From Caprimulgus europaeus (Eukaryota > Chordata > Aves > Caprimulgiformes > Caprimulgidae), in contig OU015530.1 of assembly GCA_907165065.1 (NCBI GenBank), positions 48,841,465 to 48,905,464 of the forward strand: a DNA stretch of 64,000 nt, read 5' to 3'. This document shows, piece after piece, positions 26,627-37,400 of the stretch; the first letter of the stretch is position 1, and every line of letters begins with the position of its first letter. Made by a program: the position numbers and the translations under genes. The notes below the pieces were generated by a model that had not been told where the DNA came from, made no database searches, and worked only from the letters and a program-made list of their open reading frames with translations.

Positions 26627-27153
26627 ATACAACAAGATACTGTGTTCAGTTTTGGGTCCCTCACTACCGGAAAGATGTTGAGGTGCTGGAGCGTGTCCAG
26701 AGAAGGGCAGGGAAGCTGGTGAGAGGGCTGGAGAACAAGTCCTACGAGGAGTGGCTGAGGAAGCTGGGGTTGTTTAGCCTGGAGAAGAGGGGGCTGAGGG
26801 GAGACCTTATCATTCTTAAAACTACCTGAAAGAGGTAGTAGCAAGGTAGGAGTCTGTCTCTTCTCCCAGGTAACAAGTGATAAAACAAGAGGAAAAGGCC
26901 TCAGGTTGTGCCAGGGAAGGTTTAGATTGAATATTAGGAAAAATTTCTTCACCAAAAGGATGGTCAAACATTGGAACAGCCTGCCCAGGGAAGTGGTGGA
27001 GTCACCTTCCCTGGTGGTATTTAAAAGACAGGTAGATCAGGTGCTTAGGGACATGGTTTAGAGGTGGATTTGGTATGTTAGATTTACGGTTGGACTCAAA
27101 GATCTTAAAGGTCTTTTGCAACCCAAACAATTCTATGATTCTGTGATTCTAAG
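26627..27153 (+). mobile_element. CR1 LINE, 5'-truncated, with ATTCTATG-type tail
   Basis: The piece starts in ORF2 at the CR1 motif [20 protein letters not shown], continues through [19 protein letters not shown] and [13 protein letters not shown], then the 3' UTR and a short tail, TTCTATGATTCTGTGATTCT, ending near 27153. The ORF2 frame is open from 26593 to 26829 and is then interrupted at the YNYLK region. The rest of the CR1 3' end (LFSQVTSDKTRGKGLRLCQG-like and the WNSLPREVVESP-like block) is recognisable in other frames. It is a non-autonomous fossil of a different subfamily from the 18975 copy. Confidence 0.95.
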
Positions 27154-29419
27154 ATATGCATAGGTGTCGTGCACAGGTGTTGTGGTGAGGTCCAGGAGAT
27201 CTAAATCTCAGTGAAGAACTTAATACAGAACTCTAATCATTGCTGGAGTAATGAATGGCCCCAACAAAGCTCACTTATCCTACACAGAGTGGCAGCTCAT
27301 GCCAGCAACATGTATGCCTGTCCTCCCCTGTAGTTTTCACAACCCTTTTTGTCACTAGTGGCAGGGTGCTAAGGCTGGAGCCCCCAAGCAGGCAGAACCC
27401 ACCCTGTAGTCAAGTACCTCCACGCTCAGGATTCAGCCGTATGATCACCATGATGGCTATTCCCTCACCATTTTTGCCCCCCCAGAGCCATGTCCCTTCC
27501 ACATTAGTCTGGGAGCACTGGCCCACACACTCTTGGTGGCTGCAGAGCACTATGGACACAGACAAAGAGGGTGAGGATCTCTTACCTTTTCTTTGGGTTT
27601 GGTCTTGTCATCCCTGTTTTAACCCTTCACCCACAAACTTCTCTTCCTTTGCTCCTAAAAACATTATCACAGATAGCTCTGTGCTGGGACTTCTCAAGCT
27701 CACCATACTAGGGAGGGAAAGACCCCCTCTTTGTACAAAGTTTATGCTGGTTTCTCCTCCATTTCACTGCTTACGTTCTGCTGAGAGAACAAAGTCTATG
27801 AATCACTTAGGGACCTTTTCTAATATTTATCACAGGATCATTTTGGTCAAAACACCTTTCCAGACCTTCCCTATGACACCTCTGAAACCAGAGCCATGTC
27901 AGCTGAACGATGAGAACAATCAAGAGTTTGTGTGTTTGCAACAACCTGGTGGGCAAGGATGCCAGCAGTGAAAAGGCTGCTGCAGACTGGAGGTGTGGGT
28001 GTGCTGTAGTTTATTTGGTGTTTTTCTATTTGAGAGTGGGTTGCCTTGTCTTTTTCTGCTTAGTTCAGTTTTATGAGAGGAAATAAGTAATTGTTTTGAG
28101 CTGAAGACTGAACTACCAGGAAAGGGAGGCTTGAGCTAGGACTTGGTGGTTATCTGTGTGGTTGCCTTAGCTAACAGAATACAGTGGCTTCCTGGTAGCA
28201 GCAAAGCATCAATTAATATTCAAAGATGGTTATGAGGGCTTCTTTTTTCTACAGTCACTCGTGACTGAGATCAGAAGTGTTCTGCCCTGGCTAGTGTAAC
28301 AACAGCTCGTCCCCCAGATATACCCCACACACATAAAAAAACCATGGAAGGTTGCCTGACTGCTGTCACCAATGGACCATGTGAGGTGCTGATGTGTTTT
28401 TTGCTGGCTTTGGCCAGGCATGGGGGCTTCCTGAAGGAGGTGACATCCAGTCACTAGAGGATTATGTACATGGGTCATGTTGGAAGGCCTGGCCTGAAGG
28501 CCTAGGATGTCAGAGAAGTTCTCCCCAAGCTGTCCTTCAAAAGAGCTGAGACCATGAAGGAACAGATTTGCCCCTCTCTTACTAGTGGTCTGTAGCAGCA
28601 GACGGGCCCTTGGAAGTATAGCGAAAATAAGCAACATCACAGAGAATGAAGTCCAGTCTGGCTTCCCTCTGACCTGCTACAAAAGTGTGGTTGATCGTGC
28701 CAAAGGCAGGAGGTTGTGCTTGCTACGCCGGCCTGCATGGGAGGTCACAAGGTGTGCAGTGTGGAGATGAGGGGGTAAGCGCTGGAAAGCAGTTGCAGGA
28801 TGGTACAAGGGTAGTGGGATAAACACCTTTCTGGGACCATCTGTCTGATATTCAATGTTGATTTCATTAGGACTGTCTGAAGCACTCTCAGCAAAGTTTC
28901 TTAAAATTGCAGTTTGCAGGTTGCTAGAAAGTACTGTGGGAAGTCCTAAGCAATTAGGCTCCAGGCATTTCAGCTTGGAACACAAAATTAGGTAGTTAGC
29001 TTTTGACCTTCATCTCTAGGTCCCTACAAAGGGCTAATAATAATGTAGCACCTCAGCTGGGTGCTGTGAAAATTAATCTATTACATTTGTGAACTATCCA
29101 AATCCTCTGAAACTAAGCACATCAGAACAGTTGTTGAGAAAATTGACAAATCTCTGTTCTGAGGAGGGTTTGGATAGCATGAATTAAGTAAGATGTCTAA
29201 GGCCACACACTGAATAAAAAATAACAGGAAATATTGTATATCCATGCACTGAATGAGGCAGAGATGCTGGGGGAAAAATATGATCATGCAATGAAGGTCT
29301 GAAATGTAACGCACGTGCCAGAAGAGCAAAAGAAAGTTACAGGCATCCTTAAGTCTTCTATTCTGAAACTTTTGAATGCTTGGCTTTGTGGCTTTGGTGC
29401 ATCATTTCTTTTGATCAAC
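27154..29419. other. Intergenic, no supported gene; one long chance frame
   Basis: A 238-codon + strand frame (27255-27971) is the longest frame outside the CpG island. It is rich in Ser, Pro and Thr, matches no family I know, and has no splice or promoter context, so I do not call it a gene. A 136-codon minus frame (28230-28640) is equally unsupported. The moderately GC-rich composition suggests an unrecognised old transposable element. A MIR-like fragment lies near 28990-29125. Confidence 0.5.
28990..29125 (+). mobile_element. MIR/L2-like ancient retroposon fragment
   Basis: The order of blocks follows the 3' half of old tRNA-derived SINEs and L2 tails: CTAATAATAAT, then CACCTCAGCTGGGTGCTGTGA, then AATTAAT and TTTGTGAACTATCCAAATCCTC. 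These match the family pattern AATAATAATA..CACCTCA..GGGTG.TGTGAGGATTAA and TTTGTAAAGCGCTTTGAGATCCTC. It is strongly diverged and has no function that I can infer. Confidence 0.45.
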
Positions 29420-29665
29420 TTTCCTTCCTTCCTTCCTTCCTTCCTTCCTTCCTTCCTTCCTTCCTTCCTTCCTTCCTTCCTTCCTTCCTTCCTTCCTTCC
29501 TTCCTTCCTTCCTTCCTTCCTTCCTTCCTTCCTTCCTTCCTCCTCTCCTCTCCTCTCCTCTCCTCTCCTCTCCTCTCCTCTCCTCTCCTCTCCTCTCCTC
29601 TCCTCTCCTCTCCTCTCCTCTCCTCTCCTCTCCTCTCCTCTCCTCTCCTCTTTTTCTTTCTTTCC
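29420..29665. repeat. Compound pyrimidine microsatellite (TTCC)n then (TCCTC)n
   Basis: The whole 246-nt interval is C or T on the + strand. The first half is about 29 TTCC units (29422-29540), the second is 22 TCCTC units (29541-29650), followed by a short T-rich pyrimidine stretch that stops at the solo LTR. Frames of about 100-125 codons that look like FLPSFLPS or EERRGEERR repeats come from this tract and are not genes. Confidence 0.97.
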
Positions 29666-29667
29666 GT

Positions 29668-30231
29668 TGTGGTTTAACCCCAGCAGGGAGTTCAGCCCCA
29701 CACAGCCACTCATTCACCCCCTGCCCAGTGGTATGGGAGACAGAATTGGACGGGTAGAAGTGAGAAAACTTCTGGGTTGAGATAAAGACTGTTTAACAAG
29801 TAAAGCAAAGCTACACATGCAAGTAAAGCAGAATAAGGAATTCATTCACTACTTCCATCGGCCACCAGATGTTCAGCCATCTCCAGGAAAGCAGGGCTCC
29901 ATTACACATAACAGTTACTCGAGAAGACAAATGGTATAACTCGAAATGTCCCCGCTTCCTCCTCCTTCCCACAGCTTTATATGCTGAGCATGATGTCATA
30001 TGGTGTGGAATATCCCTTTGGTCAGTTGGGGTCAGCTGTCCTGGCTGTGTTCCCTTCCAACTTCTCGTGCATGCCCAGCCTCCTCGCTGGCAGGGCAGCT
30101 GTCTAAGCACTGCTCAGCAATGGCTACAAGATCCATGTGTTGTCAACACTGTTTTGGTCACAAATCTAAAACACAGCACCATATCAGTTGCTAAGAGGAA
30201 AATTAACTCTATCCCAGCCAAAGCCAGTGCA
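29668..30231 (-). mobile_element. Solo LTR of an avian endogenous retrovirus (second family)
   Basis: The left edge, TGTGGTTTAACCCCAGCAGG, and the right edge, AACTCTATCCCAGCCAAAG..GCA, match the inverted ends of a widespread avian LTR that reads TGTCCTGGTTT..GGGATAGAGTTAA on its own strand. The interior has the family blocks ATGATGTCATATGG, CCCTTTGG and GTCAGCTGTCCTGGCTGTG. A minus-strand TATA-like CATATAAAG lies at about 29980. No internal region is attached, so it is a solo LTR fossil. No 5-bp target duplication is obvious because both flanks are pyrimidine-rich low-complexity DNA. It is probably ERVL-like. Confidence 0.88.
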
Positions 30232-31087
30232 TTTTCTTTTTTTTCCCTTTCCTTTATTTCTTTTCCTTTCATTTTTTCTTTTTTTATGTCCATCCTTCCT
30301 TTCTTCCTTTTCAATTCCCTCTTTCTATTTCTAGTATAGTATTTTTGAATATATTAACTTTTCTGTCATCATGAAAGCAACCTATACACATACAATTAAC
30401 AACTTTTTAGAAGGCAAGTACTTCCAGGCACCTCAAAATGACTGGATTTTTCCTTGCTTTTTAGAGCTTGATAACATCCAAAAAAAATTGGAATACTCAG
30501 AGGGTTTTGCTTCAACATGTTCTGAGCATGTGACTCATCTTCACCATGTGCTGAGATCCAAGAGAGCTTGGATCCAGGACTTAGAGAAAAACAGACCAAA
30601 GTGACAGTTCAAGTTTGTTGGTTTATGTTTTTAAAAGGAATAAAATTCCTAAAACAACAAGAAGAGACTTTGGGCCACTGATCCATGTAGCTATACTAAG
30701 TGGCTTAGAAAATATTTCAAAACTCTAATTGCAACCACTTGCACAGTGCTAACAGGCAGAGTGATGAAAGAATTAGACAATAGTGTAATACTGAGGTATA
30801 GGGTGGGATGAACAATGAGCTTGTATCTTGCTTCTGGTCTTCAGAATAAGCTGGCTTTGCAGTCTGATCTGTATGGTTGCTTCTGCATTGCCTGGCCAGA
30901 CAGGCAGGTGCAGCAGGAGCACCTCATGCCCACTCGTGGGGTACATCAGCATCCCCAGGCTGGCTGTGGGTGCTCTGCCAGGCACCACACGGGCACGAGA
31001 CAAAGCACAGCCATCGCAGGGACTACTCCTTCTGAGCAGCAAAACCACAGCCCCAGCCCCTACCCTCAGTATTAACAGATACATGTA

Positions 31088-31152
31088 GAGAGTGTCTACT
31101 TGCTGTGCGATCTTGAAGAAGTCACTTCATTTCTTTTTGCCCACAGTTCTTG
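31088..31152 (+). mobile_element. MIR-like SINE core fragment
   Basis: ACTTGCTGTGCGATCTTGAA followed by GAAGTCACTTCATTTCT matches the MIR core pattern GCTGTGTGACCTTGGGCAAGTCACTT..CCTCT. It is a short and diverged remnant. Confidence 0.45.
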
Positions 31153-32257
31153 AAAGTATGTGTCTGACAGTGCCCAGCAGCATGGGGCCCAGGGATAGGG
31201 CTATCACAGGAGGTCTCTAGGTGCTATAGTAACACAACAACTCCTTCTTAGCTTTAGAGCTCTGCCAAATCTTTCTGCAAATATCTGGCAGCATTTGCAA
31301 ACCACTAGTAATGCTTCCTAAATATTTAAGGCTTTCATGTCACAGCAAATGAAGCACCTTACACTAAAAGAGGTGGTGAGAGCTTAGCACTTCTGAAAAT
31401 CTGGATGTTTTTATTTAAATGATTACATGGAAGACTAGCTCTTCTTGTCCTGTCTTCATCCCGTGTATTTTTTAAAGCCAGAATGGACTGTTGTTAATAT
31501 ATAGTCTGATTTCCTATAGAGGTGACTAAAATTCTCTGTGCAATGTCTTGTCTTCACCAAGTCTCAGTTCACTTAAAGCATTTATTTAAAAAAACCCACA
31601 TCTTATCAGATCAACATATGTCTTTATTTGAAGACATCTACCCCATTTTTAAACAAGCTATTTAGTAGATGATTATTTGCACTGGTCAGAAAATAGCTTT
31701 TCCACTGACAAATGAATTTGAGGGTGGGGGTAGGATTCCACTTCAAAAAGCCAACACAGAGTTGCTGAGGAAATGGATTTCAACCAAATTTTGCTGTTGT
31801 TCTTTCCATAAGCAAAGTTATCTGGTTGAATTACAACTTTCAAGATGTACTGTGGTCTTTATTCTTCTCAAAAGAAGCATGGTATATCAGTGGAAAAAAA
31901 AAAAAAAAGAAATACTAATTGCAATTTATTTCCAGTTTCTGGGTGACAATATGATGATTATACCAAAGCCAAAATATTTTCCATGTGAAAAAATCATGTA
32001 AAATTCAAAAACATGGTGAAAAACATAAAAACTAGAGATAATAGATTATCTTTTACTAATACTATTTTTTCTCAGTTAAAAACCCTAAATATACTCTGTT
32101 CAAGGCCACAGAAGACATTGGTATGACCGACAGCCAGAAGGCTTCCAGTGCTACTTGAATATTGGAGCAGTATGATGTTCTAGGGAGTTCTTCGGCCTTT
32201 GAATGTAAGACACGAAGCAAAAGGAGAAAAGCTTGATGTTAATGCAGAATTTCTTCC

Positions 32258-32310
32258 TTCAGCACAGACTTGCTATGTAACTCTGAACACGTCATTTGGT
32301 CTCGATTGCA
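32258..32310 (+). mobile_element. MIR-like SINE core fragment
   Basis: ACTTGCTATGTAACTCTGAA followed by CACGTCATTTGG matches the MIR core pattern CTTGCTGTGTGACCTTGGGCAAGTCACTT. It is shorter and weaker than the fragment at 31088. Confidence 0.35.
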
Positions 32311-34367
32311 GGAAAGGCTCTGATAGCCTGACGCAATGCCCAACTCATAAGTTGCAGGTGTCCAAAGCAGGAATCAATAATACAAAAATAGGTTCTAGAT
32401 CTCTCAAATTCTGAAAGCAAGCGCAAACAGGATCACAACTGGCAACACATGAAGCAGGGGGTTGTCTGGAGTAGTCAACAGGCTAGAGTGAGCCTATTTT
32501 GAATTCTAACTCATGCTAGATCCTTGCTTAGGGCTGCAGAGAGATACCTCCTTAAGACAGAAATAGTCTGGCTAGCTCTATTACCTGGTGTACCAAAATT
32601 CTTTAAAAAATGGGCAATATGGATTACTTTTACAGCTGCTATTGAGGTCACTTCTATTGTTATCTCTGAGATCCAAGTTTAGCTACTTCCTCTGCTATAC
32701 CTCTCACACCTCTGGAAGTGTCCTAATGAGCAGCTATCAGCTATTGTATGGCCTGGGAATTCTTTGTGCCCCCAGTGAAGCTCTACTGCTTTACAGAAAG
32801 CAGAGGTTCATGGGTTAAGAGACAAAGTTCCTAGTTTTTTAATCTGGAATGGCATTTGAAACAATCTCTCCACCAAGGTGCTTTGCTCTTTTAAGACCTG
32901 AAATGCTACAGGACATTTGCAGAAGCAAAACATGGTGCAGCAGAGAAGCTCATCATCAAGAATGCAGAATCTGTGAGGTTTTGACCCCTCCAACAGTAAG
33001 CAATGGCTGAGTTGGTGTTTTGCGGATCTTGGTTTTGTATTTGCCCTCTATAGCCCCCATGGTGGCTTTTTTCATTTATTGTTATTTTACTGGTTTAATA
33101 TTTTTTTGTTTAATCTGTTTCAGTCTCAGTCCCTCCTCTGTGAAACCAAGGGGTGGGCCTACCTTAACTATCAGCTGAGCTTTGAAAGCAAATGCTGTAC
33201 AGACTTTGAGTTATTGTTGTAATTAGATGCTTAAAGTAAAGCTAAAGCTGAAGATGCACATTCTTAGAGCAGTATAAATCAATTCTCTCACCTTTTATTA
33301 AAAAGGTGATATACAGAAAAATATTTTGGTTAACTCCATTTTTATAATTTTTGTTTACAATGGACTTTTATATGCCATGTAGTACACTGAGGACAGAGTT
33401 CTTTGCATTCCAGTGCAAACCCCGCAAAGCCATACCACCTTAGTTACTATGTATAGTAGTAAAGACAGTATTAAGTTGCCAGAATTTTCATGAAAATAGT
33501 TGAATCAAAAAGGGAAGAATTCCATCAGTCTATCTATCCGCACATAGGAGAAGAATGGAATAATAGTTCAGGTCTTGCTACAAAGAAGAGAATTAATGGT
33601 AGACAGAAATGTTGGAAATTTTCTAACTATGGCAAAAATGTCAGTGGGAACTTTACCTTATTTGGCACTGATGAATGCACTCCCCTCTCAAAATTTTTCT
33701 TCCACCTGAGTTCCCTGCACTAATGTTCTCACTTAAAGTTAAACATAAATCCTTAAAAAAATTGTTATCTTCTACTCTTCCTATTTAGATTTTAAAATTC
33801 TAGGAGCCTATACTTTTCTCTGGAATAAAAGTTTTGTACTTTGGAAAATTTGGTTGCTGGTTTCAGTAGAAAGTCTTCAAGCAATTGAATTAATTATATT
33901 AGATGCTTATGGAAAACCTCAGCTCCTCCTGTAGGATTTGCTCTGCTAGATAACACAAGCTAAAATACAATTTTCTCTCTCTATAGTATATGGGGTTTAA
34001 TGAGGTTTCAACTAAAAAATACCCCAAAACTATAGCCCTTTTATTCTAATATGGGCAGACTCTTAAAGTCTGTCTGGAAAGATTAGGAGAAGAGTGACAT
34101 ATCCTAGATCAGAACTGACATCCCAGGACCCAAGGCAGTGAAACTAGAGCTGTTCAGAATAGAAGGGATTTTCTCTCATGCTAACGAAAATGTTCTGGGT
34201 TTTCATAGCTCTTTATTATTCATTACTTAACTTCAGGAACTGAACTAACCCTTTAAAAAATATTCAGCATTCATCACATTTGAAAAAAGCTGTTAACAGA
34301 TCAAAACAAACATCTTCATTTTCACAACATAATGATCCAAGAAAACAAGATAAGGGCTTATATTTAT

Positions 34368-34408
34368 GGGGGGGGGGCGGGGGTTAATTATTGGTGGGGG
34401 TGGGGGAG
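34368..34408 (+). repeat. G-rich tract with quadruplex potential
   Basis: Ten G, a C, then five G, a 9-nt AT loop, and further GGTGGGGGTGGGGG runs give at least four G runs of three or more within about 40 nt on the + strand. This fits a two-plus-two G-quadruplex pattern with one long loop. Confidence 0.6.
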
Positions 34409-37400
34409 GCACACAAATAAACTGTCCAATCTTCTACCCAAATCTCCATTTTTACAAATGGTAGACAATGGTAGACAACAGATACGTATCAGCAGTGGGA
34501 TCACAAAGGCCTCAGAGCCTTAGGAAAAAGGCACAATTTTTTGCAGACTACCTTTAAGAAATTGCTTCAAATTTGAAGACAAGTATCTCCAGTAAACCCC
34601 TTCATCTTAAATCTTCTTATGAAAGTCCATAAGAAATGAATTTAACAACTTAAAAGGCTGAGACCTCAGCTGACATATGCTTTACAGTCTATAACTGAAC
34701 AGATGTTTCTTTCCATGTTCAGCAAATTAGAAGTATTATAAAGAAACTTGTATACAAATATGAGTCTAAAATGAAAATTTCAGGGCAATACTCTAGAAAT
34801 TGGAACTATGTAAACAATTGTTATTACTATTTTGAGGTCAGCTGATGTTAAACTGAAATAACCTTAATCAAAATTATGTTGACAGTGTTTCAACAAGTTA
34901 ATACCATCATTTTCATCTAGTTATTTTAATTCATCTTGTTTCCATATCTTTATGCATTTTGAGGCAGGAAATGGTGGAAGATATGTTACTAGCTGGCATG
35001 GGAAGTGAAGGATATCTTACATACCAAGTTCATTCACGTGTACCTATGCACATACAATGAAGTCAAGAAATAAAAGGCAGTAAATGAGAGATATTACAGT
35101 ACCATTTTGGAAACTGCTAAAAGAAAGTTTACATTTCATTTAATTAGCAATTGGAATATACACAAAAGAGAACGGCATCCTTCCTGCCCTACTGGTTTGT
35201 TTGGGAACGCAGTAACTATATTTGTTCAGGCTTTCTTCAGTATTTTGAGCAGATGCCACAATTTAATGTCAAGGAAATTTTAAGAAGAGCATCTCTTCAT
35301 TCCCTGCGGCCTAGGAGAGCAAATGCTGCCTTTAGACTCAGGAGAGTGGAATTCAGCCCCAGGTTCACCGACTGACCTCAGAAAAGCTATATCTTCTCTC
35401 AGAGAAACTTCAGCTTCACTACTTGTTTGGGCTGGCTGGGGTTTTGTGAATGCCATGCACAGAGGTACAACTTCAACATGAGAAATAACAAGTGCCACAC
35501 ACAGAACAAACTTTTTCTGAGAGACGGGCTAAGCCCTGTTAAAGAACTCTGCTCCCCTGCACACTGATTAGATACTCTTAATTGCAAGGCTCCAGAACAA
35601 AATGATAGTTTTTCCTCGCAGTGGACTCCAACCAAGGGAGGTCCAAGTGATGAAGTGCCTCCATGAATGGCTCCAAGTGATGAATGTGCGCCAGTGCACA
35701 TGCTAGAGTGACAGAGAAGTCTTAGGTCACAGATCTCTTCTGTGTTACCTAGAGGCTGGTTTGGGCTGTCCCCACTCATAGTATTGGCTGTTGCAGTTCT
35801 TCTGAGGTGTGATGATTCTCCATGGTCAGTTCACTGGCACTAGGGAGAGACTCTTATTACTTCATAATACTACTGATTAATGGATAGGGACAGGAAAAAG
35901 CTACATCAACAGAGATGCTTGTAACTGCGGACAAAGAGAACTGATGTGACACAGTTTGACTCAGGATGAGTAGAACAACTAGAAAAAGAATTTTACAGAG
36001 CTCTGTAAGTGGTATGAAAGCTTGTATTTGATGTAACAGAGAAGTTATTGCATTGGAGATATTTAGAAATAATGACTTGATCAAAACTTTTGGCATGGCA
36101 GAAGTCTATGCATAGGTATATAGTCTGGAGAGAGGTCAGGAAGAAAACCAAACAGCCAAAGAGTAGGATCAGAAATCACAGTAAAAAAATAACTTCTCCT
36201 GGGACTGCTATGTTCTACTCTGGTAGGCACTTGGTGTATTCAGTACCCATTTGGAGGCACTTCTTAAACTTTTTTATGAGACATATTGCACATGGAAACA
36301 GAAAAGAGAACCTGAACTTTGTCACTTTATAGTCACTTATTTTTAGACAAATAAAATGTTTTAAAGGAGTGCTTTTCATATTAAATTAAATACTTGGAGT
36401 ACTATAGAGCAAATTGCTAAAATGAAAATTTTGCAATACTCATTCTGTCATAACTTTATATGAAGTAGGTGAGTGCAGATCAGGTAGAAAGGCACAAAGC
36501 TATCCAGTGGCTAATATTTGGTCCCATAATCAAGCACTGGTGCCGAAGCCTTCAACCAGAATATCTAGTCTATTTCACTTCGTCTGGAATGAGGAATTGG
36601 AAACAAAGACCTATGCTAGCATTCAGGAATGTATTTAATTTTATTTGACCTGATACAAGGTTATATGTTTTAAAATCTGGGGGATAAATTTTGCATCTTC
36701 AGTTTGTGGATGGAACTGGTTTATAGCTGTTTATCTCATCTGTTTATAATTCAGTAGGAAGGATCTGGAAATTAGATTTGTCTTTCAGAGAAAGTTATTA
36801 TAGAGGAATGAAGCAGTTTGGAACAGAAATAATAAACAAGGATATGTATTCATTTTAGCAATACTGACCTTGTTGGAAATTAATTTATATTTCTGTTTCT
36901 GGGTAATTCCAGATAAAACTTTACTAAATAATACCCAGCTTGTTACTGAAATACATTTTATAAGTATAAATATTTGGAGTTAACTAAACAATTTGAGCAT
37001 TTGTATTGGGACTCAATCCAGCTTTGTGGTGTTAAGGCTGCTTAGTCTTCACTTTGCAACACATTTTTAGGATAGGATCCTAAAATCATAGCAAAACTTT
37101 AGAAACACATTGACACATGCTTTTGGAAACCATAGACTTCCAGGAACATGAACAGGAGCTGGCAACTCTTCTCATCAGGACAGTCTGCAAGTACCAGGAT
37201 TGAGCCCAGAATTTTCTAAAATACATTCTTATTTTGTCCACCAGTAATTGGTATTGGGGTTTACAGGACTGTTTCCTTGTAAAACTTTCTCTTAGCCATT
37301 CTTTGGCCAATATTTTTTAAACTTAGCCTCTGCCAGATTTTTCTTGATTTCAAAAAAATAAAATTAACTGTGAGAGAGATCTGAATAGTCTACAGAAACA

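Noticed and set aside
27255-27971. 238-codon + strand open frame
   Set aside because: No recognisable domain, Ser/Pro/Thr-rich composition, no promoter or splice context, and an overlapping minus-strand frame nearby. It more likely reflects an old transposable element or chance.
29315-29757. Frames of 100-125 codons with repeated FLPS or EERRG units
   Set aside because: They are translations of the pyrimidine microsatellite.
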